In this document: piece by piece, positions 18,114 to 26,959 of the stretch | Position numbering within the stretch: position 1 is the stretch's first letter | Layout: every line of letters starts with the position of its first letter | Assembly: GCA_965116465.1 (NCBI GenBank) | Contig: OZ220687.1 | Coordinates: 2,790,001-2,854,000, forward strand | Length of the DNA: 64,000 nt | From: VXNF01 sp965116465 | Lineage (GTDB): Bacteria; Actinomycetota; Acidimicrobiia; Acidimicrobiales; CATQHL01 | Direction: 5' to 3' | Translations under genes and position numbers: made by a program | The notes under the pieces: model-generated | Told to the model about the DNA's origin: nothing | The model's database searches: none | Seen by the model: only the letters and a program-made list of their open reading frames with translations

Positions 18114-20150
18114 ATGGGTGATCTCGAGCTGATCTGGCGGCCGCTGCAGATCGGCGCGACCGCCGTCAAACACCGCATCATGATTGCGCCGCACGGGCAG
18201 GCATACGGCGAGAATCACGCGCCGGGCGACCGCATGATCGCCTACTTCGCCGAGCGGGCCAGGGGCGGCGCGGCGCTCGTGGGCGTCGAGGCCACCTCCG
18301 CCAGCCGGCATCTCAGCGGCGCCCAGCCCGGCGGGGCCACCTCGGGCTGGCGCCTCACCGCCTACCAGCGGCGCACGATCCCCGCCTACGCCCGGCTGGC
18401 GGAGGCGGTGCACGCCCACGACTGCCGGATCTTCGTGCAGCTCAGCACCGGCGGTGTGAACGACGTCGGGCGCGCCTGGACCGACAACTGGCACCCGGTG
18501 CGGGGCCCGTCACGGGTGCCGTCGCCCATCATGAACGAGACCCCGGTGGCGCTGCAGCGCTCCGACATCGACGAGCTGACAGTCGACTACGGGCAGTCGG
18601 CGGCCAACCTTCACGAGGCAGGCATCGACGGGGTGGAGATCCACGCCGCCCACGGCTACCTGGGCATGCAGTTCCTCAGCCCGGCCTTCAACAAGCGCAG
18701 CGACGCCTATGGCGGATCGATCCAGAATCGCTGCCGCTTCTCCATCGAGGCGGCCGAGGCGATCCGCCGGCGCGTCGGGGCCGGCATGACCGTCGGGCTG
18801 CGGCTCTCCTTCGACGAGTTCATCGGCGACGCCGGCGTGACGCCCGAGCTGGCCGAGGAGTGCCTTGACGTCTTGGCCGCCACCGGCCTGTTCGACTACT
18901 TCAGCATCTCCTGCGGGAGCTGGTACTCGCTGCACCGCACGGTCCCGCCGATGGGCTCGGCCCCCGAGGCGTTCCTGGCGCCGTACGCCAAGCGCGCCAA
19001 GGCGGTCGTGGGCGACCGGGCCAAGGTGTTCGTGGCCGGTCGGGTCCTGGACCTGGCCACCGCCGAGCGGGTGATCGCCGAGGGTGCCGCCGACATGGTC
19101 GCAATGGTGCGCGCCCACCTCGCCGACCCGTTCCTGGTGACCAAGACGAGGGAGGGCCGCGAGCGGGAGATCGTGCGCTGCGCCGGCACGAACGAGTGCA
19201 TGGCCGCGCCTGCGAAGGGACGTCAGGTCACCTGTGTCGTCAACCCGGCCACCGGCCGCGAGCGCGACTGGGGCGAGGGCACACTCCGTCCGGCCGCCGA
19301 GCCGAGACAGATCACCGTTGTGGGCGGCGGGCCGGCCGGCATGCGAGCGGCAGGGGTTGCAGCCAGGCGCGGCCACGAGGTCACGCTCATCGAGCACTTG
19401 CCGAGGCTCGGTGGCCATCTGGATCTGCTCCGCCGGCTGCCCACCCGGGGCAACTGGCAGATGGTCGTCGACGATCTGGCGGCTGTGCTCGAGATGAACG
19501 GCGTCGAGATCCGCCTCGGCGAGACGGCAACGGCCGAGGGACTGGCCGCCGCATCGCCCGATGCGGTCGTCTGCGCGACGGGCTCGACGTGGGATCGAAC
19601 GGGATTCTCAGCCGCCCGCCCCGATCGGGAGACGATGCCGGGCGCCGACGGCGGGAACGTGCTGGACGTCGCAACCGCCACCCTGGCCGCACTCGACGAC
19701 CCCAAGGCGCTGGGCGTCAGGGTCCTGATCCTCGACGACACCGGCACATACCTGCCTCTGGGGCTGGCGGAGGTGTTGGGCGAGGGGGGTGTCGAGGTCG
19801 AGGTCCTCAGCCGGTTCCCCGTCATCGGCGAGTTGGTCGCGGGCACCCAGGACCTCCCCTGGCTGCTGCCACGCCTGGCGAGGCTCGACGTCCGTCTCTC
19901 ACCCAACCACTTCATCGAGTCCATCGACGGCCAACGGGTCGACGTCTACGAGACGCTCACCCGCCGCCCACGGCAGGTGGACGGCGTCGACAGCGTCGTG
20001 CTCTCGATGATGCGCGCCCCACAGGACGCCCTGTTCCGCGAGTTGAGCGACACCGGTCCGATCCCCACCCACTGCATCGGCGACGCCGTGGCCCCCCGCT
20101 CGGTCGCCGAGGCCATCTACGAGGGCGAGAAGCTCGGCCGCACCCTCTGA
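18114..20150 (+). CDS. 2,4-dienoyl-CoA reductase-like flavoenzyme, copy 2
   Basis: 678 residues, a tandem paralogue of the preceding gene with the same three-part layout: OYE/FMN barrel (IEIHAAHG-type block VEIHAAHGYLGMQFLSPAF, DAYGGS), cysteine linker, and FAD/NAD(P) module (ITVVGGGPAGMRAAG). The cluster motif is C356-AGTNE-C362...C374: the second Cys is Thr359, again with one residue deleted, so only three cluster cysteines remain. The start at ATG 18114 aligns with ATG 15958 of copy 1. No good Shine-Dalgarno is seen and a REP-like hairpin lies just upstream. The two may act on sequential or related substrates, or form heteromers. Confidence 0.87.
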   Translation: MGDLELIWRPLQIGATAVKHRIMIAPHGQAYGENHAPGDRMIAYFAERARGGAALVGVEATSASRHLSGAQPGGATSGWRLTAYQRRTIPAYARLAEAVHAHDCRIFVQLSTGGVNDVGRAWTDNWHPVRGPSRVPSPIMNETPVALQRSDIDELTVDYGQSAANLHEAGIDGVEIHAAHGYLGMQFLSPAFNKRSDAYGGSIQNRCRFSIEAAEAIRRRVGAGMTVGLRLSFDEFIGDAGVTPELAEECLDVLAATGLFDYFSISCGSWYSLHRTVPPMGSAPEAFLAPYAKRAKAVVGDRAKVFVAGRVLDLATAERVIAEGAADMVAMVRAHLADPFLVTKTREGREREIVRCAGTNECMAAPAKGRQVTCVVNPATGRERDWGEGTLRPAAEPRQITVVGGGPAGMRAAGVAARRGHEVTLIEHLPRLGGHLDLLRRLPTRGNWQMVVDDLAAVLEMNGVEIRLGETATAEGLAAASPDAVVCATGSTWDRTGFSAARPDRETMPGADGGNVLDVATATLAALDDPKALGVRVLILDDTGTYLPLGLAEVLGEGGVEVEVLSRFPVIGELVAGTQDLPWLLPRLARLDVRLSPNHFIESIDGQRVDVYETLTRRPRQVDGVDSVVLSMMRAPQDALFRELSDTGPIPTHCIGDAVAPRSVAEAIYEGEKLGRTL

Positions 20151-20288
20151 GCCGGCATTCCTGCGGCTGTTCGCGTTGGTGCCGGCGTATCGGTCGACAG
20201 TGCGGGCCCCGTCTTGGGCCGTCTGCTGGCAGCGAGGTCCATGCCGCCGGACGAGGGCGAACCGGTGTCGCCGAACATCCGTATGGTG

Positions 20289-20318
20289 TTGCCATATAGC
20301 CAAGTATGGGTAATATGG
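20289..20318 (+). promoter_or_regulatory. vapBC promoter with overlapping dyad operator
   Basis: TTGCCA (20289-20294), 16 nt, TAATAT (20311-20316), then 7 nt to ATG 20324: a good sigma-70-type, leaderless arrangement. The inverted hexamers CCATAT (20292-20297) and ATATGG (20313-20318) bracket the spacer and overlap both promoter elements, as expected for an autoregulatory VapB/VapBC operator. Confidence 0.5.
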
Positions 20319-20323
20319 CGACC

Positions 20324-20566
20324 ATGAAGACAACGCTGGATATCCATGACGAGTTGCTCGTGCGGGCCAAGCGTCATGCGCAATCCACGGGCCGCCCTCT
20401 TCGGGCGGTGGTCGAGGAGGGACTGCGTCACGTGCTGTCGACCCAGGTGCTGGCGGGCTACGAGTTGCCCGATCTGCGTGTCGGCGACCCGCAGGAGCCC
20501 GACCCGCTGGAGCGTTACTCGTGGCCGGAGTTGCGGGAGCTGATCTACGGCGGCGACGGGCCCTGA
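20324..20566 (+). CDS. vapB: VapB-type antitoxin
   Basis: 80 residues beginning MKTTLDIHDELL, the beta-strand and first helix of a ribbon-helix-helix DNA-binding antitoxin. A second helix follows (TGRPLRAVVEEGLRHVL), then a C-terminal tail with YSWPELRELIYGG that would wrap the PIN toxin. In-frame ATGs at 20306 and 20315 exist, but the TAATAT -10 lies between them and 20324, so the shorter start is preferred. Its stop overlaps the toxin ATG by one base. It neutralises VapC and represses the operon. Confidence 0.82.
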   Translation: MKTTLDIHDELLVRAKRHAQSTGRPLRAVVEEGLRHVLSTQVLAGYELPDLRVGDPQEPDPLERYSWPELRELIYGGDGP

Positions 20567-21009
20567 TGCTCGCGGTCGATACCAACATCCTGGTCTACGC
20601 GCACCGCCGGGAGTCACGACACGGCGAACAGGCCTACGAGGTCCTGCGGGCGCTCGCCGAGGGCGACCGGTCCTGGTCTATCCCGTGGCCGTGCTGCTAC
20701 GAGTTCCTTAGCGTCGTGACCAACCGCCGCATCTGGGGCGAATATGCCAGTTCTCCGCAACAGGCATGGCGGCAACTGGCTGCCTGGGCGGCGTCGCCGT
20801 CGAACCGGATGATCGGCGAGACCGACGACTTCATGGAGATCCTCGACCAGTTCGTGAACCGCCCACGGGTCATCGGCGGCATCGTCCACGACGCCCGCAT
20901 CGCAGCCGTCTGCGTCGCCCACGGCGTGGAGGCACTACTGACACGCGACCGCGACTTCTCGATGTTCCCACAACTCCCCACCCAGAATCCGCTCGCGGGT
21001 GCGCCGTAG
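20566..21009 (+). CDS. vapC: VapC-type PIN-domain toxin
   Basis: 147 residues with the PIN ribonuclease fold. Acidic metal ligands are visible as Asp in MLAVDTNILVYAHR (residue 5), Glu in CCYEFLSVV, Asp in GIVHDARIAAVCVAHG, and Asp in LLTRDRDF near the C-terminus. VapC toxins cleave tRNA or rRNA when freed from VapB. ATG 20566 overlaps the vapB stop (TGATG), and longer reading into vapB is unnecessary. The pair marks the left edge of the defence island. Confidence 0.88.
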   Translation: MLAVDTNILVYAHRRESRHGEQAYEVLRALAEGDRSWSIPWPCCYEFLSVVTNRRIWGEYASSPQQAWRQLAAWAASPSNRMIGETDDFMEILDQFVNRPRVIGGIVHDARIAAVCVAHGVEALLTRDRDFSMFPQLPTQNPLAGAP

Positions 21010-21148
21010 GACCGAGGGCACGGACAGGCGGCGTCTCGTGAGTTGTTGCTTCGGAGTGGTTCGCTCGGGAGTGTCACACCGAAGTCGCACACTGGTTGGT
21101 ATGTGTCCATCATGCTCGACCGGGCGAACGCGAGCCCGACGACCCGGG

Positions 21149-21217
21149 TATCTTTGCCGGGTGCCGAGGTTCTGCGACAACCGTGCGGCAAATCCGGCTC
21201 CGCTGGTGGCAAAGTGA
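21149..21217 (+). other. Possible leaderless 18-codon upstream ORF
   Basis: TATCTT (21149-21154) is followed after 6 nt by GTG 21161. That codon opens an 18-codon frame ending with TGA at 21215-21217, and the TGA overlaps the proposed GTG start of the methylase (GTGA). This could couple methylase translation to a short leader. It is pattern-based only; no conserved peptide is claimed. Confidence 0.25.
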
Positions 21218-23736
21218 CGGCCAGCCCTAGCCTTGCCGCCGCGCTCGGAGGAATCGGGTACGGAGCGGAGTTCCGGCAGGATGACATCAGCGCGCCGGTG
21301 AGCGGAGTAGTGGTCGATGTTGTGGCGTTCACACATCTGGCTCCGCAGGATCTTCGCACAAGCGCAATCTCGGGATTCGCCGCGCCGAAACGAAGTGTTG
21401 GTGAGTATCTCGAAGCGGCCCGTCTCCTGGCAACGCCGTTTGCCCTGATCGAGAGCCCGAGTGGCGGTCTCGATCTATACCGGGTTGCGGCGGATGAGCG
21501 AAGCACAGAGTTGGTGCGGCGGATCTCGTCCGACCAGATCCCGGCGCTACGGGGGTCCGATCTGGCAGCCGCGCTCGCTCCGCGAGCCATTCGCGCCGCC
21601 AAGGCGGGTATACGCCAACTGGCGCTGTTTCCGATCGACGCGCGATTGCTTTTGACTGCGCGAGATCGGTCGATCGGCTCAATCAGGACGCGGCTGGAAC
21701 GATCACTCGCGCGCGTTCTCGAGGAGGACGTGGAGCCTACGAAAGCGGCCAGGCTGGTTATAGCGTCACTTGCCGCGGTGATTGTCCGGGACAAGTATCG
21801 GCTTGGTGACGTTGCTCCAAGCAACCTTGTCGACGCCGTCTTGGTGCGGCACGGAGGCTATTTTTCTGGCCTCGCGGCATGGCAGCTTGAAGCCCCAACC
21901 TTGCTTGAGACAGTACTGGGCGAACTCGGAGAGGATGTCGACTACTCGGCGATCGACGCCCGCTCGATTAACTCTGTGTATGAGCAGTTCTTCCTTACGC
22001 GCGAGTTGCAGAGAGAGTTCGGGATCTTCCACACGGATCTGCGATTTGCTTCAAGGATCCTCGACTATCTCCCGGTCGAGGAGATCCCTCCAGACGAGAG
22101 ATACGTGGTCGATCCGGCGTGCGGGTCAGGGAATCTCCTGCTTGCCGCCCAAGAGAGGCTGGAGAACCTCTCGCCGGGCCAGTGGTCCCCCGAAGACACT
22201 CATCGCTGGCTCAAGACGCACATCTATGGCTCGGATATCGAGCCGATTGCGGTAGAGATCGCAAAACTCTCCCTTCTGGTGTCGTCTCTTCCTCTCGGTA
22301 ATTCTTGGCAGATCGAACATCGCGATGCGCTTATCGGCGCCGCGCACTTGCCCGTCCCGCCGACAATCTGGGTAACGAATCCACCTTGGCGAAACCCCAA
22401 GGGTGCTCAAGCTGAAGCGGCAACCCGGTTTCTCGCCAAAGCTGTGGCGACTCTCGCCGACGGCGGCCTCCTAGCGTGCATTCTCCCGGCGAGTTGGTTG
22501 AGTGCACGGCAGCACCGGGATTCTCGACGCGAGGTTGTCTCGCGGTGCAGCCTATTCGAGGTATGGCGCCTCCCCCGCGACATGTTCGCGCCCAACGCCC
22601 GATTTCCGGCAGCGGTGGTGTTCGCGCAGAAGGCAGTGACAGCGTCCCGCTCGAGTTTCGCATTCCGGTGGTTGACGGCTGGCAGCCAGCACCGGGAGGA
22701 CTTTCTTGATCGTGGTGCCGTGCAGTTCCAGTCGGCCAATCACTTGACAGACAATGCAGACCTCGTAGATGGACCTGCCGACAGATTGGCTACGTCGGGC
22801 TTCGCAGTGGGGCAGGTCGCGAGGTTGAGGGCAGGAATCGCTCAATCCGGTACGCCGACTCCGGCTTCGTCGGGTCGCGGTGTGCCGTTTCTTGCGCGCG
22901 GCGCCTCGGTGGCGAGCTATCGAATGATTGATCCCAAGTCGATCACGTGGGTGACCGATCCCAGTGAGAACTTTCCCGCCTCCAGAGAGCGAGTTCTAGA
23001 TCTGCTTACCGCTCCAAAGCTCCTCGTTCAGGCCGACCGGTTCACCGATAACTCGTGGCGGTTACGCACCGCTGTTGACTCGTTGGGAGCCGTGCCCGGA
23101 AACCTCTGGCACGCCATTATTGGCGAGGAACGGACCGTTCTTGCACTCAATGCACTCTTCTCCTCATCGATTGCTTCGTGCTTCGTGCAATCGCGCTCGA
23201 CGACGAAGAGAATCACCCTTGATGTGCTGCGGCAGATTCCCTTACCACGTGACTGGCGTGCCCGCTATGAACGGGACTTTGCCGAGTTGGGGTCGCAGAT
23301 GACGGATTCGGTCTCCGATCTCCCGGTGCTGATTGACGCCGCGGAGTCATTGGCGCGAAGGGCGTTCGGAATCGACAGTGAGACTGCTCGCGCAATCGAC
23401 CGAGTCATGGCGGGATTCAGAGCGCCCGACGGCAGAGTTCGGATCCACGAGGCTCAATCACCTCTCGGTGCTGACGCTACTCGTCCCGATGACTTCAATC
23501 AGGCGCCAGGTACGGTGTTAGAAGTCAAGCATACGAGCGTACGAATCTGGATCAATGGTGGACCCGATGAGGGACTCATCGTGGGTCTACCGGAAGAGAT
23601 GCCCGGTTGGCTTCTCAAGGAGGGTACGACATTCGAACTGACCGGCCAACCCCAAACCGGGCAGTACCGGTTCCATCGGACAGCGCATGTCCCAGACGAG
23701 GAGATCTTGGGCATCAACGGTGAGTTCAGCATCTGA
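21214..23736 (+). CDS. Large N6-adenine DNA methyltransferase (type IIG/orphan-like)
   Basis: 840 residues from GTG 21214 (start uncertain; ATG 21112 is in frame). SAM-binding motif I is DPACGSGNLLLAA (from Asp300). The catalytic motif IV is NPPW (389-392). ADGGLLACILPASWLS follows, as in gamma-class Eco57I/HsdM-type methylases. About 290 N-terminal residues of unknown fold precede it, and about 350 C-terminal residues plausibly hold target recognition (PFLARGASVASYRM..., TTKRITLDVLRQIPLP). No nuclease motif was found in the N-terminus by eye, so it is either a solitary methylase or the modification half of a system whose effector is the adjacent metallo-beta-lactamase. GC content looks lower than in the catabolic region. 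Confidence 0.8.
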   Translation: MTASPSLAAALGGIGYGAEFRQDDISAPVSGVVVDVVAFTHLAPQDLRTSAISGFAAPKRSVGEYLEAARLLATPFALIESPSGGLDLYRVAADERSTELVRRISSDQIPALRGSDLAAALAPRAIRAAKAGIRQLALFPIDARLLLTARDRSIGSIRTRLERSLARVLEEDVEPTKAARLVIASLAAVIVRDKYRLGDVAPSNLVDAVLVRHGGYFSGLAAWQLEAPTLLETVLGELGEDVDYSAIDARSINSVYEQFFLTRELQREFGIFHTDLRFASRILDYLPVEEIPPDERYVVDPACGSGNLLLAAQERLENLSPGQWSPEDTHRWLKTHIYGSDIEPIAVEIAKLSLLVSSLPLGNSWQIEHRDALIGAAHLPVPPTIWVTNPPWRNPKGAQAEAATRFLAKAVATLADGGLLACILPASWLSARQHRDSRREVVSRCSLFEVWRLPRDMFAPNARFPAAVVFAQKAVTASRSSFAFRWLTAGSQHREDFLDRGAVQFQSANHLTDNADLVDGPADRLATSGFAVGQVARLRAGIAQSGTPTPASSGRGVPFLARGASVASYRMIDPKSITWVTDPSENFPASRERVLDLLTAPKLLVQADRFTDNSWRLRTAVDSLGAVPGNLWHAIIGEERTVLALNALFSSSIASCFVQSRSTTKRITLDVLRQIPLPRDWRARYERDFAELGSQMTDSVSDLPVLIDAAESLARRAFGIDSETARAIDRVMAGFRAPDGRVRIHEAQSPLGADATRPDDFNQAPGTVLEVKHTSVRIWINGGPDEGLIVGLPEEMPGWLLKEGTTFELTGQPQTGQYRFHRTAHVPDEEILGINGEFSI

Positions 23737-24643
23737 TTTGTCTTCCACGGTCCATTTTCTTGACGTTGGTCAAGCACACGCAACTGTTGCTCTTGACGCG
23801 GATTCGGCAGTCGTCGTCGACTGTCCGCAGCGCGGCGTCCGATCTGCCTCGAAGCTTCTTGGCTCGATAGATCTCGCGCGGCTTGATGTTATTGTCACGC
23901 ACCGCGATCTCGATCACTGTGGAGGTGTACACGAACTCCTCCGCGTCTTTGGAGGCTATTCGACGAAGCTCTACATGAATCCGGGTATGTCGTTGTCTCC
24001 GCGTCCGGGAGACCAGCCTCGTGTCAAAGCCGTCCTCCGAAGCATACTTTCGGCAGCTGACGAGGTAGGTGCCAGCTTAAAGGGGGCACTCCGGGGTGAA
24101 GTGGGGCGGACCGGAACGATCTCATGGATGGCACTTTCGCCGACCCATCGCCAGGTCCTGGCTACAGCCATCGGAGGTTCGGTTAACAGGTCAAGTGTTG
24201 TTCTGAGGCTAGAACTCGCCGACTATCGCTTCCTTATCCCCGGCGATATAGATGACGATGCAGTGACTGAGTTACTCAACTCGGGCGCGGAAGTGTCGGC
24301 TGATGTCTTTCTCCTACCGCATCACGGAGCGAGGCTACAGAGGTTCAGTGAGCTACTCACAGCGGTAGATCCTCTGTATGTTGTTGTCAGCGCCGGACGC
24401 CGGATCTCTCATCCGGCGCTTGAGACGCTCCGGATAGCAGCGGCGCACGACTGCCGGATCATGTGCACGGAAGTCACAGCCCACTGTCATCGAGGCTCCG
24501 CAGACCCGCAACACTGTGCTGGCCCTATCGCCTTCAAACCACGAGATGGATTTCTCGAAGCGGTTCCTTCTGTTGGTCAGCACATGGTGAGGATTCGTGA
24601 CTTGGATACCCCAGTCTGTCTTACATCGAATGAGAACGGATAG
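23720..24643 (+). CDS. ComEC/Rec2-like metallo-beta-lactamase-fold protein
   Basis: About 307 residues from GTG 23720 (ATG 23687 is possible), overlapping the methylase end. It has VHFLDVGQAHATV near the N-terminus, the metal-binding HRDLDH (His61-His66), a GD step (IPGDIDDDAV) and LLPHHGA (His201-His202). This is the standalone MBL module related to the ComEC C-terminal domain, a likely nuclease or phosphodiesterase. There is no membrane segment and no signal peptide, so it should be cytosolic. Overlap with the methylase gene implies a joint function, possibly as the cleavage arm of a restriction-like module. Confidence 0.8.
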   Translation: MSSASDLSSTVHFLDVGQAHATVALDADSAVVVDCPQRGVRSASKLLGSIDLARLDVIVTHRDLDHCGGVHELLRVFGGYSTKLYMNPGMSLSPRPGDQPRVKAVLRSILSAADEVGASLKGALRGEVGRTGTISWMALSPTHRQVLATAIGGSVNRSSVVLRLELADYRFLIPGDIDDDAVTELLNSGAEVSADVFLLPHHGARLQRFSELLTAVDPLYVVVSAGRRISHPALETLRIAAAHDCRIMCTEVTAHCHRGSADPQHCAGPIAFKPRDGFLEAVPSVGQHMVRIRDLDTPVCLTSNENG

Positions 24644-24940
24644 CCGGATACCGACATGGTGGCGCTTAGTACGTCGACTTCGGAATTGATGAGATCGCGA
24701 ACGAGGCCGCTGCGGTCATTGCGGCTCGTCGCTAGCCAGAGACTTGGATCGATGGGGCGATCGATTGGCTAGGGCAGTCGCCCGGCTTGAGATGATCACC
24801 TTGCTAGATTCTAAGGCTCATGAGGACACGAGTGGTCAATCGGCCGATCGCTCCGCTCGTTCCGCCAAAGCTCGGCTGGTCGGTCCGGCGACTGTTGGCG
24901 ATCACCATCGCTTCATCGGAAAGCATCTGGCTAGATTGAG
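24644..24940 (+). other. Intergenic stretch before hsdM
   Basis: 297 nt without a credible gene; the small ORFs here have no recognisable protein features. TAGATT occurs twice (24805-24810 and 24932-24937) and could serve as a -10 element. The second copy is only 3 nt from the hsdM ATG, too close for leaderless initiation there. A weak GGGCGA/TCGCCC dyad spans 24755-24783. Confidence 0.3.
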
Positions 24941-26959
24941 ATGGATGGGAACATAATCAATAATCACGCTGGGTTCATCTGGTCCGTGGCGGACTTGCTG
25001 CGGGGTGTGTACAAGCAGTCGGAGTACGGGCGGGTGATTCTGCCGTTGACGGTGCTGCGTCGGTTGGACTGCGTCTTGGAGCCCACCAAGGCCGACGTGC
25101 TGGAGTTGGTCGAGGAGCTGCCGGTGTCGTTGCAGAACCGGGATCCGCTGCTGGAGCAGGCGGCCGGGCAATCGTTCTTCAACACGTCTCGGCACACGTT
25201 TGCGACGCTGCTGGGTGATCCGGACAACGTTGCGGGGAACCTGCGCAACTACATCGCGGGGTTCTCGGAGTCGGCTCGGGACATCGTCGACAAGTTCAAG
25301 TTCGACGTGCAGATCGACCGGCTCGACGACCGCAACTTGCTGTATCTGGTGGTGTCTAAGTTCGCCGACATCGATCTGAGTCCCGAGACGGTGTCGAATC
25401 TGGAGATGGGGTACTTGTACGAGGAGTTGATCCGCAAGTTCTCCGAACTGTCGAACGAGACCGCGGGCGAGCACTTCACGCCGCGCGAGGTGATCCGGCT
25501 GATGGTGAACCTGCTATTCGTCGACGACGACGAGCTGCTGACCAGGCCCGGCGTGGTGAAGACCCTGCTCGACCCAGCGTGCGGCACAGGCGGGATGCTC
25601 TCAGTTGCCGAGGACCACCTCCGCCGGCTCAACCCGCAGGCCAGTCTGAAGGTGTTCGGCCAAGAGTTGAACGACGAGACCTACGCCACCTGCCGCGCCG
25701 ACATGCTGATCAAGGGTCAGGAGGCCGCCAACATTCGCTTCGGTAACTGCTTCGACGATGACCAACACCAGGGCGAACGGTTCGACTACCTGCTGGCCAA
25801 CCCGCCGTTCGGGGTGGAGTGGAAGATGGTGGCCGACGTGGTCCGCGACGAGCACGCCCTCCAAGGCTTCGCGGGCCGGTTCGGTGCTGGCCTTCCCCGT
25901 ATCAACGACGGCAGCTTTCTGTTCCTGCAGCACATGATCTCCAAGATGAAGCGCCCGGGGGAGGGTGGCGCCCGGCTGGCGATCGTGTTCAACGGCTCTC
26001 CGCTGTTCACCGGCGGTGCGGGGTCGGGCGAGTCAGAGATCCGCCGCTGGATCATCGAGAGTGACATGCTCGAAGCCGTCGTCGCCCTGCCCGATCAACT
26101 CTTCTACAACACCGGCATCTCCACCTACTTTTGGATCGTCACCAACCGCAAGACGCCGGAGCGCCGAGGCAAGGTCCAACTCATCGACGCCCGCGAGAGC
26201 TTCACCAAGATGCGCAAGAGCCTCGGCGAGAAGCGTAAGGAGATCTTGGAGACGCAGATCGACGAGATCACCCGCCTCTACGGCGCCTTCGAAGAAGGCC
26301 CGCGGGTCAAGATCTTCTCGAACGAGTCATTCGGCTTTCTGCGTATCACAGTCGAACGTCCCCTACGGCTCCGCTGGGAGATCACCGACGACACGCTCGC
26401 AGCCATCCAGGCCGACAAGAAGATTGCCAAGCTTGACGCAGCGCGGCGCGAGACGCTCCTCGAAATGTTCCGGACCCGCCGCGGCGCGACCTACACCAGT
26501 GAGAAGGCCGCGCGACAGGTTGTTCAAGAGGTGCTGTTGTCAGCAGGCGCAGGCAAGATCCCGGCGCTTGTCAAGGCCGCCACAGACCGTATCGCAATCC
26601 GGGATCCTGAGACTCCAGCTCTCACAGACCGCGCTGGCGATCCCAAACCCGACCTCGATCTCCGCGACTATGAGAAAGTTCCACTGCCTAATGTTCGTAT
26701 GGCATTTAAGACCGATTCAACTGCCCGACTTGATACGGTCGAATACCGCGCAGCCGTTGACGACTACATGGCCAGTGAAGTGTTGCCATTTGTTTCGGAC
26801 GCTTGGTATGACTTCGACAAGATCAAGATCGGCTACGAAATCCCGCTTACCCGACACTTCTACACCTACAACTCACCCCGTCCGCTCGATGAGATTGATG
26901 CGCAGATCAAGGAACTCGAAGACGAGATCAACTGCTTGCTCGCGGAGATGACGGGATGA
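24941..26959 (+). CDS. hsdM: Type I restriction-modification DNA methylase, M subunit
   Basis: 672 residues. An HsdM N-terminal helical bundle (GFIWSVADLLRGVYKQSEYGRVILP) leads to the methylase core, with TAGEHFTPREVIRLMV, motif I DPACGTGGMLSVAEDHL and motif IV LANPPFGVEW. It transfers a methyl group from SAM to adenine N6 as part of the M2S complex. It is longer than the roughly 520-residue EcoKI type because of a C-terminal extension ending in a short coiled coil (LDEIDAQIKELEDEINCLL). The last quarter is visibly more AT-rich than the rest. The stop overlaps the hsdS start by 4 nt (ATGA). Confidence 0.95.
   Translation: MDGNIINNHAGFIWSVADLLRGVYKQSEYGRVILPLTVLRRLDCVLEPTKADVLELVEELPVSLQNRDPLLEQAAGQSFFNTSRHTFATLLGDPDNVAGNLRNYIAGFSESARDIVDKFKFDVQIDRLDDRNLLYLVVSKFADIDLSPETVSNLEMGYLYEELIRKFSELSNETAGEHFTPREVIRLMVNLLFVDDDELLTRPGVVKTLLDPACGTGGMLSVAEDHLRRLNPQASLKVFGQELNDETYATCRADMLIKGQEAANIRFGNCFDDDQHQGERFDYLLANPPFGVEWKMVADVVRDEHALQGFAGRFGAGLPRINDGSFLFLQHMISKMKRPGEGGARLAIVFNGSPLFTGGAGSGESEIRRWIIESDMLEAVVALPDQLFYNTGISTYFWIVTNRKTPERRGKVQLIDARESFTKMRKSLGEKRKEILETQIDEITRLYGAFEEGPRVKIFSNESFGFLRITVERPLRLRWEITDDTLAAIQADKKIAKLDAARRETLLEMFRTRRGATYTSEKAARQVVQEVLLSAGAGKIPALVKAATDRIAIRDPETPALTDRAGDPKPDLDLRDYEKVPLPNVRMAFKTDSTARLDTVEYRAAVDDYMASEVLPFVSDAWYDFDKIKIGYEIPLTRHFYTYNSPRPLDEIDAQIKELEDEINCLLAEMTG

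Noticed and set aside
24744..24956. 70-codon ORF before hsdM
   Set aside because: Overlaps the hsdM start, has no ribosome site and no recognisable sequence.
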